The position numbers were made by a program, and so were the translations under genes. The notes under the pieces were generated by a model. That model did no database searches. It had not been told where the DNA came from and saw only the letters and a list, made by a program, of their open reading frames with translations. From positions 1 to 33,762 of the forward strand of contig UQZM01000017.1 in the NCBI GenBank assembly GCA_900545615.1: a DNA stretch of 33,762 nt, read 5' to 3'. Shown piece by piece: positions 16,629 through 24,725 of this stretch (positions within the stretch are counted from its first letter, which is position 1; each line of letters opens with the position of its first letter). Source of the DNA: an uncultured Collinsella sp. (lineage in GTDB: Bacteria; Actinomycetota; Coriobacteriia; Coriobacteriales; Coriobacteriaceae).

Positions 16629-17461
16629 GAAAGATCGTATCGGTCCTGAGCGCCGCTGTGCTTACGCTTACGCTGTGCGCCTGTTCTTCGGGATCTTCTA
16701 CCTCTTCCATTACCGTCGCTGGCTCCACGACCTGCCTTCCTATCGCCGAGATTGCGGCCGAGGGCTTTAAGGAGGAGACCGGCATCGACGTGCTCGTTTC
16801 CGGTTTGGGTTCTTCTGCTGGCATCGAGGCCGTCAGCGCCGGCACGGCCGATATCGCCAGCTCCTCCCGTGGACTCAATGCCGACGAACAGGATCTGGGC
16901 CTGACTCCCATCGTCATTGCCCACGACGGTATCGCGGTCATCGTGAACGACGATAACCCGGTCGATAACCTCTCGACCGAGCAGCTCCGCGATATTTACG
17001 CCGGCAAGATCACCAACTGGAAAGAAGTCGGTGGCGAGGACCTGAGGATTCAGGTTATCAACCGAGATGAGGCGTCCGGCACGCGTGAGGCCTTCCGTAC
17101 CATCGTGATGGACGGCACGCCGTTCGATCGCCGCTCGGCCGTTCTTTCGGGCACGGGCCAGGTGCGCGACGTGGTATCTCGTTCGCGCGGTGCCATTGGC
17201 TACATTTCGCTGGGCTTCGTCGATAGCCTCAACGCCAAGACCTCGGTCAAGGCCGTCTCGGTCAATCATGTTGAGGCGTCCGAGAAGACGGTCGCGAGCG
17301 GCGGCTATCCCATCTCGCGCGACCTTTACTTCTTTGTGAAGGGTGCTCCTTCGCAGCAGGCGCAGGATTACATCGACTACGTGACGTCCGAAAAGATGGA
17401 CAAGCAGATTCGCGAGGCGGGCTTTATTCCCGTCACCAACGACGAGAAGGGGAGTGAGTAG
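16625..17461 (+). CDS. pstS: Phosphate ABC transporter substrate-binding lipoprotein PstS
   Basis: A 278-aa periplasm-side binding protein delivering phosphate to PstCAB. The N-terminus is a lipoprotein signal (MRKIVSVLSAAVLTLTLCAC), with Cys20 after LCA the likely lipidated residue and Cys18 an alternative. Mature-protein signatures of the PBP-like fold are ITVAGSTTCLPIAE, GLGSSAGIEAVSAGTADIA, IVIAHDGIAVIVN, LRDIYAGKITNW and INRDEASGTREAF, the latter lining the phosphate site. The start overlaps the pgeF stop by 4 bp. The unusual upstream partner means phosphate uptake is expressed together with pgeF unless an internal promoter exists. Confidence 0.95.
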   Translation: MRKIVSVLSAAVLTLTLCACSSGSSTSSITVAGSTTCLPIAEIAAEGFKEETGIDVLVSGLGSSAGIEAVSAGTADIASSSRGLNADEQDLGLTPIVIAHDGIAVIVNDDNPVDNLSTEQLRDIYAGKITNWKEVGGEDLRIQVINRDEASGTREAFRTIVMDGTPFDRRSAVLSGTGQVRDVVSRSRGAIGYISLGFVDSLNAKTSVKAVSVNHVEASEKTVASGGYPISRDLYFFVKGAPSQQAQDYIDYVTSEKMDKQIREAGFIPVTNDEKGSE

Positions 17462-17462
17462 C

Positions 17463-18389
17463 ATGGAAGCACAGGAAAACTCCCAGACTGAGCAGAATGC
17501 TCAGGCACCCAAGAAGCGCGAGCTGGCGCTCGTATCGCGCAGTACCTATATCAAGGAGAAGGCGCTGCAGTGGATCTTCTTTGCCTGCGCGTTCTTGGCG
17601 GTCGTTACCGTCATCCTGATTTTTGTCTTTACCACGTACTCGGCGCTGCCCGTCTTTACCGACATCGGTCTGGCGGACTTCTTTAGCTTTACGTGGGCGC
17701 CCTCTGAGGGCCACTACGGCATCATGTCGCTGCTTGCCGGCTCGGGTCTGGTGACCGTCGGTGCGCTCGCCATGGGCGTGCCGCTAGGTGTGGGCACGGC
17801 CGTGTACCTGGTCGAGATCGCCGGCAAGCGCGTGCGCAAGCTTATCAGCCCTGCCGTTGACCTGTTGGCCGGCATCCCTTCTATCATCTATGGCTTCTTT
17901 GGAATGATCATCATCCGTCCGTTTATCGCGCAACTGACCGGTGGTCTTGGTTTTGGTGCGCTGACGGCGTGGTTCGTGCTTGCCATCATGATCGTTCCTA
18001 CCATCACCACACTCACCATCGATGCCCTCAATTCCATTCCCATGGGCATTCGCGAGGCATCGTATGCCATGGGCGCCACCAAGTGGCAGACCATCTATAA
18101 GGTCGTGCTACCTGCCGCTAAGCTGGGTATCGTGGATGCCATCGTGCTGGGTATGGGCCGTGCCATCGGAGAGACCATGGCCGTGCTCATGGTCGTGGGT
18201 AATGCCCCGGTTATTCCCGACAGCATTGCGAGCCCTATCTCGACGCTCACGAGCCAGATCGCACTCGACATGAGCTATTCCTCGGGTCTGCACCGCTCGG
18301 CGCTGTTCGGCATGGGCGTGGTCCTGTTTATCATCTCCGCCACGCTGGTGGGCATCGTCCGTCTGATTTCCAAGAAGAAGAGGGGGTAG
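17463..18389 (+). CDS. pstC: Phosphate ABC transporter permease PstC
   Basis: A 308-aa membrane permease with six predicted helices after a hydrophilic N-terminus of about 35 residues. The cytoplasmic EAA loop that docks to PstB reads EASYAMGATKWQTIYKVVLP. Motifs LAGIPSIIYGFFG and GMGRAIGETMAVLMV are typical of PstC. ATG 17463 is 8 nt after AAGGGGAG; an in-frame GTG at 17454 overlaps that site and is less likely. It follows pstS by 1 bp and precedes pstA by 3 bp. Confidence 0.95.
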   Translation: MEAQENSQTEQNAQAPKKRELALVSRSTYIKEKALQWIFFACAFLAVVTVILIFVFTTYSALPVFTDIGLADFFSFTWAPSEGHYGIMSLLAGSGLVTVGALAMGVPLGVGTAVYLVEIAGKRVRKLISPAVDLLAGIPSIIYGFFGMIIIRPFIAQLTGGLGFGALTAWFVLAIMIVPTITTLTIDALNSIPMGIREASYAMGATKWQTIYKVVLPAAKLGIVDAIVLGMGRAIGETMAVLMVVGNAPVIPDSIASPISTLTSQIALDMSYSSGLHRSALFGMGVVLFIISATLVGIVRLISKKKRG

Positions 18390-18392
18390 GCT

Positions 18393-19298
18393 ATGTCCGA
18401 TTCCGTTGACACGACGGTCGATACGACCTCGTCGCGCGAGCGCATCAAGCGTGCCCTTTCCCACGGCAAGAAGGGCCGCATCAACAAGGACCTGTCCAAC
18501 AAGATCATGCTTGGCGTGTTCCGTGCCGCGGCATACATCACCACGCTGGTGCTGGTCGCTATCATCGCCTACGTGGTCATTAACGGCCTGCCGCATATCT
18601 CGCTCGACTTTATCTTCGGTTGGCCCCAGGGCGTCAACGCCGAGGGCGGAATTTGGCCCACAATCGTCTCGACCGTCTATGTGACGGCACTCGCCATGCT
18701 TATCTGCACGCCGATCGCTGTGCTGGCAGCCGTCTATCTGGCCGAGTACGCCAAGCAGGGCAAGGTCGTCGAGCTCATTCGCTACGCTGCTGACGCTTTG
18801 GCCTCGGTGCCCTCCATCGTTATGGGCCTGTTTGGCTACGCCTTGTTTGTCGAGGCTATGGGTCTGGGCCTTTCGATGGTCTCGGCCGCCCTGGCACTCG
18901 CGCTCTTGATGCTTCCCATCGTCATGCGCACCACCGAAGAGGCCATTCGCGCCGTTCCGCGCTATATCCGTTGGGGCGCGTACGGCCTGGGTGCCACCAA
19001 GTGGCAGGTTGTCTCCAAGATCGTGCTTCCTTCTGCCTTTGGCCGTATTGCCACGGGCATCGTCCTTGCCATCGGCCGTGCCATCGGCGAGACCGCCGTG
19101 GTGCTCTACACCATGGGCCAGGCCATCAATCTACCTATTTCGCCGCTCGATTCCGGTCGTCCCATGACCGTTCACCTGTACTTGCTTGCCAACGACGGCA
19201 TCAACATGAACGCAGCCTACGGCACCGCGCTCTTGCTGATGGTGATCATTTTGGCCTTCAACCTGTTTGCGCGCTTCCTGTCGCGCAAGCGTCGCTAG
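18393..19298 (+). CDS. pstA: Phosphate ABC transporter permease PstA
   Basis: A 301-aa permease, the second transmembrane subunit of PstSCAB. Six helices follow a basic N-terminal region (about 1-42). PstA-type motifs include YAADALASVPSIVMGLFGYA, the EAA loop around AVPRYIRWGAYGLGATKWQ, and IGRAIGETAVVLYTMG. It begins 3 bp after pstC with AGGGGG as ribosome site, and is followed 12 bp later by pstB. Confidence 0.95.
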   Translation: MSDSVDTTVDTTSSRERIKRALSHGKKGRINKDLSNKIMLGVFRAAAYITTLVLVAIIAYVVINGLPHISLDFIFGWPQGVNAEGGIWPTIVSTVYVTALAMLICTPIAVLAAVYLAEYAKQGKVVELIRYAADALASVPSIVMGLFGYALFVEAMGLGLSMVSAALALALLMLPIVMRTTEEAIRAVPRYIRWGAYGLGATKWQVVSKIVLPSAFGRIATGIVLAIGRAIGETAVVLYTMGQAINLPISPLDSGRPMTVHLYLLANDGINMNAAYGTALLLMVIILAFNLFARFLSRKRR

Positions 19299-19310
19299 TT
19301 AAGGAGTCCC

Positions 19311-20112
<802 letters not shown>

Positions 20113-20114
<2 letters not shown>

Positions 20115-20171
20115 TCGGTGCGACTAGTCCCAAGCCGATCGGATCTGGTCCGGTGCGTATTCACTGTGCGG
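20113..20171 (+). other. Hairpins between pstB and phoU
   Basis: Two small stems lie in the 92-bp gap. GATCGG (20113-20118) pairs with CCGATC (20135-20140). GTGCGG (20166-20171) pairs with CCGCAC (20181-20186). Neither has a T run, so they are not classic terminators; they could affect mRNA stability and lower phoU relative to pstSCAB. Confidence 0.3.
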
Positions 20172-20206
20172 GCGGCATGACCGCACCCAACTGATTGGAG
20201 TGAACC

Positions 20207-21064
20207 ATGCGCAAACTGTTTTCCCGTCAGCCCATCGAGGCCCGTCACGAGATGCTGAGCATCTACGAGGCCGTCGATCTGGCCCTCCACGATGCCGTGA
20301 AGGCCTATGTGACCGACGACCGCAAGCTCGCCACCAAGACCAAGAAGCGCACGCTTTCGATTGACGCACGCTGCGCCAACCTGGAGGCCGTCTGCTACAA
20401 CCTGATTGCCACGCAGTCACCGGTCGCCTCCGACTTCCGCTTGCTGCAGACGATCGTCTACGTCGACTTTAACCTGCAGCGCATGACCGATAAGGTTCGC
20501 CAGATTTGCCGCGCCACGCGTCATATGATCAAGGCCGACATCTCGCTGCCCAAGGAGCTTGTCGGCACGGTCGAGGCCGAGGCTGAGGCCGTCTACCAGG
20601 TGCTGGGCTCTTCGCTTTCTGCGCTCGTCACCAACGACATGTCCATCATCTGCAACTTGGCCGTCGAGGACGAGCCAGTGCACGCCGCCTACGAGAAGTT
20701 CTTCCGCACCTTTAACCGCATGGACACGGGCGATTTTATGGACGACGACAGCAACTATGACGACCTGCGCCGCGCCATCATGGTATCGCGCTATCTCGAT
20801 CGCATCGCCTCGATTTCCATCGATGCCGCCTGCCGTCTGACCTTCCTGTTGACCGGACAGCGTATGACTGCCGGTGATATCGCCTGCACTGATGAGGATG
20901 AGCTCGAGAGCATGCGCGTGCCTTCGGGCGAGGGTGTTATCATGAGGCCCGCCGTCGATGCACGCTACGTTGCCAAGGTGCCCGTTAACGAGGTCAGCGA
21001 GGGTCTTCGCTACCTGCTCGATCATCTTGAGGATGAGGACGATGGCGAGGACGACGAGGAGTAA
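20207..21064 (+). CDS. phoU: Phosphate signalling protein PhoU
   Basis: A 285-aa PhoU. Two PhoU helical-bundle repeats are recognisable, with the first carrying RQPIEARHEMLSIYEAVDLALHDAV and the repeated DxxVRxI-type segment YVDFNLQRMTDKVRQI, and the second YLDRIASISIDAA. PhoU couples phosphate uptake by PstSCAB to signalling and limits uptake when phosphate is plentiful. Compared with the usual length of about 220 aa it has an extra C-terminal region of some 60 residues (VPSGEGVIMRPAVDARYV onward) ending in an acidic run (DEDDGEDDEE). GGAG precedes ATG 20207. No phoB/phoR pair is adjacent. Confidence 0.92.
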   Translation: MRKLFSRQPIEARHEMLSIYEAVDLALHDAVKAYVTDDRKLATKTKKRTLSIDARCANLEAVCYNLIATQSPVASDFRLLQTIVYVDFNLQRMTDKVRQICRATRHMIKADISLPKELVGTVEAEAEAVYQVLGSSLSALVTNDMSIICNLAVEDEPVHAAYEKFFRTFNRMDTGDFMDDDSNYDDLRRAIMVSRYLDRIASISIDAACRLTFLLTGQRMTAGDIACTDEDELESMRVPSGEGVIMRPAVDARYVAKVPVNEVSEGLRYLLDHLEDEDDGEDDEE

Positions 21065-21101
21065 GTAACCCCGTTCGTCGAAAGATTGTAAATACCTAAG
21101 T

Positions 21102-21133
21102 GAGCGCGGCCTTGCACATGCGGGGCCGCGCTC
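21102..21133 (+). terminator. Likely terminator of pgeF-pst-phoU
   Basis: GAGCGCGGCC (21102-21111) pairs perfectly with GGCCGCGCTC (21124-21133) around a 12-nt loop. The following bases, TTGCGTT, are only partly T-rich, so termination may be incomplete and yggS may be partly read through. Confidence 0.65.
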
Positions 21134-21183
21134 TTGCGTTAGCATGGGACTACTTGTTTGGCTGTCAGCGGAGGCGATTGGCA

Positions 21184-21921
21184 ATGGATAACTATTTGGA
21201 CTTGATGCGCGCTCGCCGCGAGCAGATTCTGGAACGTTTTTATGCGGCGCTCGATCGCGCGGGCCGTCCCCACGACGCCGCGAGCCTCATTGCCGTGTCC
21301 AAGACCGTTGGTGTCGATGAGACCGTTGCCGCCATCCAGGCGGGGTATCGCCATTTTGCCGAGAACCGCCCGCAGGAGCTGGTTCGCAAGCTCACGGGTC
21401 TGGCGGAGCATCCGGAGCTGCCCGAGGTGCGCTTCGATATGATCGGCAACCTGCAGACCAATAAGATCAATGCGGTGCTGGGCTCAGCCGAGCTGATTCA
21501 CTCGGTGGGTTCGCTGCATCTGGCGCAGGCGATCTCGAGCCGTGCTGTTCGCAAGATTGAGGCAGGCGAGCTCGTCGGCCCCCAGCGTGTGCTCATTGAG
21601 GTCAATGTGAGTGGTGAGGAGTCGAAGGGAGGCTTTTCACCCGATGAGATTCGCGCCGCCGCGGGTGAGCTTGCAGAACTTGAGGGAATTTGCGTACAGG
21701 GGCTTATGACTATGGCGCCCCGGGGGAATAAGGATGTGGCACGCCGCACCTTTGCGGGGCTTCGTGAGCTGAGGGATGAGCTGGAGGCGGCGCATCCCGA
21801 TTTGAACCTGCCTGAGCTTTCCTGCGGTATGAGCGAGGACTTTGAGTCTGCCCTTGAGGAGGGCTCTACGCTCGTTCGCCTGGGCAGGGTAGTATTTAGC
21901 CCGGAGTTTGCAGTAAAATAA
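21184..21921 (+). CDS. yggS: YggS/PLPBP-family pyridoxal-phosphate homeostasis protein
   Basis: A 245-aa single-domain fold III PLP protein. The PLP lysine is Lys40 in IAVSKTVGVDE. Other family motifs are HFAENRPQELVRK, FDMIGNLQTNKIN, EVNVSGEESKGGF, GLMTMAPRG and the C-terminal LSCGMSEDFESALEEGSTLVRLGR. Members have no known catalytic reaction but keep PLP and amino-acid pools in balance. ATG 21184 follows GGAGG (21170-21174) by 9 nt. In Gram-positives it normally sits between pgeF and sepF; here pstSCAB-phoU separates it from pgeF. Its downstream neighbours sepF, yggT and divIVA are standard. Confidence 0.94.
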   Translation: MDNYLDLMRARREQILERFYAALDRAGRPHDAASLIAVSKTVGVDETVAAIQAGYRHFAENRPQELVRKLTGLAEHPELPEVRFDMIGNLQTNKINAVLGSAELIHSVGSLHLAQAISSRAVRKIEAGELVGPQRVLIEVNVSGEESKGGFSPDEIRAAAGELAELEGICVQGLMTMAPRGNKDVARRTFAGLRELRDELEAAHPDLNLPELSCGMSEDFESALEEGSTLVRLGRVVFSPEFAVK

Positions 21922-21981
21922 GGCTCTGAAGTGCGCACTGATTATCGGGGCGCCTGCACTAAACCGCGAGAGGACACAACC

Positions 21982-22704
21982 ATGGGCTTCCTTGACGAGA
22001 TTAAAAATAAGATGCACCTGGGCGGCCAGCAGGGTTACGACCAGGGTTATGGCCAGGACGACGACTACGGCTACGATGACGGCTACGACGATGGCTATCA
22101 GAACAACGGCTACAGCGGTGCTTCGGGCGAGGGCTTCTACACCCAAGACGAGCCGAGCAACGGCCTGCTTGGTCAGACGCGCCGCGGTGAAGCTGAGTCG
22201 GTTGCCGTGTATACGCGCTCCGGTCAGCTGGTCGGCGATGACTCCCGCCATGCCACGACGTATAACCCGCCTTCGCGCTCGCAGGACAGTGTTGCGAGCG
22301 GTTATCGTCCCGGTGCCTATGACACGCCGTCGAGCTACGCCGAGAATACCCGCGCCCGTGCCGCCGCTGCACCCGCGCCTGCACCGAGCGATGCCTCGGC
22401 CTATGCGAGCAATATCATCAACGCCACGCCGCAGCTGCCGGCCTATGTCCTGCGCCCCGAGAGCTATGACGACGTGGAGACTGTGGTGCGCCGCGTTCGC
22501 ACCAAGCAGCCTGTCGCACTGATTTTTGTGGGCGTACGCACCGAAGTTGCCAAGCGCGTCTTGGACTTCTCTTACGGCTTTGCCTGCGGTCTGGGTGCCA
22601 CGGTCAAGGAGGTGGGCGACCGCGTGTTCATGGTGCTGCCCGCCGGTTGCGAGGTCAAAGATTCCGATCTCAAGAAGCTTCGTGCCGACGGCTACCTTAA
22701 GTAA
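21982..22704 (+). CDS. sepF: Cell division protein SepF
   Basis: SepF anchors FtsZ to the membrane and is the main tether in actinobacteria that lack FtsA. The 240-aa protein starts with the amphipathic membrane helix MGFLDEIKNKM. A low-complexity segment of Gly, Tyr, Asp and Gln follows (18-43), then an Ala/Pro linker (125-140). The SepF core is at about 155-222, with PESYDDVETVVRRVRTKQPV and the conserved FSYGFACGLGATVKEVGDRVFMV. ATG 21982 is chosen because the amphipathic helix begins there and GAGAGGA is upstream; GTG 21931 is in frame but would hide the helix. Absence of ftsA in the cluster makes SepF probably essential. Confidence 0.94.
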   Translation: MGFLDEIKNKMHLGGQQGYDQGYGQDDDYGYDDGYDDGYQNNGYSGASGEGFYTQDEPSNGLLGQTRRGEAESVAVYTRSGQLVGDDSRHATTYNPPSRSQDSVASGYRPGAYDTPSSYAENTRARAAAAPAPAPSDASAYASNIINATPQLPAYVLRPESYDDVETVVRRVRTKQPVALIFVGVRTEVAKRVLDFSYGFACGLGATVKEVGDRVFMVLPAGCEVKDSDLKKLRADGYLK

Positions 22705-22725
22705 AGACAAGACGAGGAGATTCCC

Positions 22726-23007
22726 ATCAACATCTACACTATCGTCCAGCTGGTCAACACGCTGTTCAACTTCTATTCCACGCTCATTGTCGTTTACTGC
22801 TTTATGACGTGGATTCCCATGAAGCAGGGTGGTTTACTTCAGGATATTGCTGCGGTGCTCGATAGCGTGTGCGGTCCGTGGCTCAACCTGTTCCGTCGTT
22901 TCATCCCGCCGATGGGCGGTATCGATTTTTCGCCGGTCGTTGCGATTATTGCGTTGCAGTTGGTGCAGAGGCTGGTTCTGCAGCTTCTTATAGGTATACT
23001 CGTATAG
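22726..23007 (+). CDS. yggT: YggT-family membrane protein with apparent ATC start
   Basis: A 93-aa membrane protein of the YggT family (YlmG in Bacillus), found beside sepF and divIVA, role unclear. The first membrane segment is about 4-28, then WIPMKQ; the conserved core is PWLNLFRRFIPPMGGIDFSP, followed by the second hydrophobic segment. The first usual start codon in frame is ATG 22804, which would delete the whole first membrane helix. Reading the frame back to the sepF stop (22702-22704) gives no ATG, GTG or TTG. GAGGAG (22714-22719) lies exactly 6 nt before ATC 22726, so the protein most likely begins at this ATC. ATT 22720 is a poorer alternative, touching the ribosome site. Confidence 0.8.
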   Translation: MNIYTIVQLVNTLFNFYSTLIVVYCFMTWIPMKQGGLLQDIAAVLDSVCGPWLNLFRRFIPPMGGIDFSPVVAIIALQLVQRLVLQLLIGILV

Positions 23008-23068
23008 AACTGACTTAGTAACTTGCGTCGGGCGTGTAGCGCCGAGGCGATGATAAAGGAGACTTGTT

Positions 23069-23743
23069 ATGGCTATTACCCCTGCAGACATCCAGGCTCA
23101 GACTTTCTCTGAGGCCAAGCGTGGCTACGATCCTGCCGAGGTCGACGTCTTCTTGGAGACGCTGTCCTCCGAGGTTGACGCTATGCTCGCTAAGATCGTC
23201 GACCTTAAGGGTCGTCTGACTGCTACCGAGCAGCAGCTTGCCGATGCCCAGGCTCAGCTTGCCCAGGCTCAGGATGCCACCGCCCAGGCCGTTCCTGCCG
23301 CCCCCGTGGCTGCTCCCGCCCCTGACTTCTCCGCTCAGGAGCGTCAGATTTCCGCTGCCCTGATCGCTGCCCAGCAGACCGCTGAGACCATCGTCAACGA
23401 TGCCAATGAGAACGCTGAGCGTATCCGCAACGAGGCTGACGCCAAGGCCCGCGAGGTTATCCGCCAGGCTCTGACCGAGAAGCAGGCCGAGCTCGAGGAA
23501 ATCGACCGTCTGAAGGCTTCCCGTGAGGAGTTCAAGGCCGAGTACCTCAAGCTCATCCAGCACTTTATGGACGATGCCCAGAACTCCTTCCCGGCCGACC
23601 TCATGGCCTCCACGCCGGTCGGTTCCGCCGCTTCTCCTGCGGTGACTGTTCCCGCCGAGCCGCTGCCCGTCGCTGACCCGGTTGTCCCTGTGGCCGATCC
23701 CTTCGCCCCGATCGACAACTTTGCCGCTGACGACCTGGACTAA
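23069..23743 (+). CDS. divIVA: DivIVA-family polar/septal scaffold protein
   Basis: A 224-aa coiled-coil protein. The N-terminal membrane-binding DivIVA domain reads ITPADIQAQTFSEAKRGYDP and continues EVDVFLETL (3-33). Two coiled-coil stretches follow, about 33-70 and 90-165, split by an Ala/Pro linker (73-87), and a Pro/Val-rich tail ends the protein. DivIVA (Wag31) recognises negative membrane curvature at poles and septa and recruits growth or division factors. AAAGGAGA precedes ATG 23069. High use of preferred C/G-ending codons suggests strong expression. It is the last gene of the string and is followed by a strong terminator. Confidence 0.95.
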   Translation: MAITPADIQAQTFSEAKRGYDPAEVDVFLETLSSEVDAMLAKIVDLKGRLTATEQQLADAQAQLAQAQDATAQAVPAAPVAAPAPDFSAQERQISAALIAAQQTAETIVNDANENAERIRNEADAKAREVIRQALTEKQAELEEIDRLKASREEFKAEYLKLIQHFMDDAQNSFPADLMASTPVGSAASPAVTVPAEPLPVADPVVPVADPFAPIDNFAADDLD

Positions 23744-23770
23744 CATTCGGCCTACAATTTAGTGCCTAGA

Positions 23771-23799
23771 AAGGACCCGCAGCTTGCGGGTCCTTTTTT
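23771..23799 (+). terminator. Intrinsic terminator after divIVA
   Basis: AAGGACCCGCA (23771-23781) pairs perfectly with TGCGGGTCCTT (23785-23795) around loop GCT, with the T run continuing to 23799. Confidence 0.93.
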
Positions 23800-23824
23800 A
23801 TGACTGTACCGGGGCGCGCAACAT

Positions 23825-23862
23825 AAAAAACCGAGCCCTGAACATAGTGGCGCGGAGCTCGG
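23825..23862 (-). terminator. Intrinsic terminator of the nitroreductase locus
   Basis: On the minus strand CCGAGC (complement of 23857-23862) pairs with GCTCGG (complement of 23831-23836) and is followed by a T run (A run 23825-23830 on the plus strand). It faces the divIVA terminator between convergent genes. Confidence 0.75.
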
Positions 23863-23910
23863 CGAACGGGTGAGCGGTAAAAGGTAGGTTTTGAGGCATG
23901 TCCCAAAAAT

Positions 23911-24440
23911 CTACTTGAGGAGGAAGTCGGAGAGGGGAATGGTGCGGGCCTCGCGATGCTCGGGATCGGCGATGTGGTCGGCAGGATAGCCACAGACGAG
24001 CATGTGATAGGGATAGACGCCCTTGGGCAGATTGAACTGCTCCTGTGCCACCTCAGGCTTAAAATGGCACACCCAGCACGTTCCCAGGCCATGCTCGGTG
24101 GCCTCCATCATCATCTGATCACACACGATGGACGTATCGATTTCACTGGAATTCATCTGGTCATACGGGCGCACCAAGCATCATCGGTAACGCTGCAAAT
24201 AAGGAAGACAAGCGGAGCGCCAAAGATAGATCCATCACGAGCAAACCGAGGCTGACAAGCAGCAGCCTTCTCCAGAAGCTCAGGCGTATCCAGCACCATC
24301 ACACGAGAAGGATGATTATTACAAGCAGAAGGAGCAATCCGCCCAGCCTCAACAATGGCATCCACCACAGCTTGCTCAACAGAACGATCCTCAAACTCAC
24401 GACAAGAATATCGACCCCGAGCCAGATCCATATACGACAT
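23911..24440 (-). pseudogene. Nitroreductase-family protein, frameshifted
   Basis: An FMN-dependent nitroreductase-like gene, broken by one missing base. The N-terminal part (from ATG 24440, after GGAGGG) reads MSYMDLARGRYSCREFEDRS, then IAPSACNNHPSRVMVLDTPE and GAPLVFLICSVTDDAW, then leaves frame. The second part continues RPYDQMNSSEID, EATEHGLGTCWVCHFKPEVA and YHMLVCGYPADHI to LSDFLLK. Adding one C to the CC at 24174-24175 restores a 176-aa protein of normal family length. Codon use changes near the break: the 5' part is full of T-ending codons (11 of 12 Ala codons GCT by my count), while the 3' part uses mainly C/G-ending codons with no GCT. This could be a true pseudogene, a recombinant, or an assembly error. 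Confidence 0.85.
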
Positions 24441-24611
24441 ACAAGCCCTCCAACAATTTAAAATCAAACAAACCCAAAGTAACCCAAACAGTATCCAAAG
24501 CAGCAATCAGCCAATCGCTCATCGAATACCAAAGTAAAACCCCGAGCAATCAAGGGTCATCACAGCAAAGGCCCCACCACGCTCAACCCCTCAGCCAAAG
24601 TTCCCAATGGT

Positions 24612-24720
24612 GGTACGTAAGGGAGCGGGCCCGACCACTAATACCTTTTGAACGACTCTGCTTGCAGCCGGAGTGAAAAAGGTATTAGTGGTCGGGCCCG
24701 CGACCGGTGGGACACGTACC
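24612..24720. repeat. Large perfect inverted repeat (hairpin or MITE-like element)
   Basis: A 25-bp arm at 24625-24649 (starting GCGGGCCCGACCACTAATAC) is repeated perfectly inverted at 24677-24701, with a 27-nt loop. Outside these, GGTACGT (24612-24618) and ACGTACC (24714-24720) form a second inverted pair. No long T run follows on either strand, so it is not a standard terminator, though it lies 5 bp beyond the stop of the DUF47 gene. A small mobile or palindromic intergenic repeat is possible; no second copy is in this window. The rest of 24441-24725 shows no gene I can support. Confidence 0.85.
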
Positions 24721-24725
24721 CCCAA

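Noticed and set aside
23344..23718. Ser-rich minus-strand frame opposite divIVA
   Set aside because: It is a composition artefact of the Ala/Glu/Gln-rich coiled-coil gene.
24441..24506. Hydrophobic N-terminal extension of the nitroreductase from a TTG
   Set aside because: ATG 24440 has a good ribosome site and the family motif begins right after it; the hydrophobic run probably reflects T-rich noncoding DNA.
24394..24522. A 42-codon minus-strand frame starting MSDWLIAALDTVW upstream of the nitroreductase
   Set aside because: It overlaps the nitroreductase start in another frame, has no good ribosome site and no recognisable motif.
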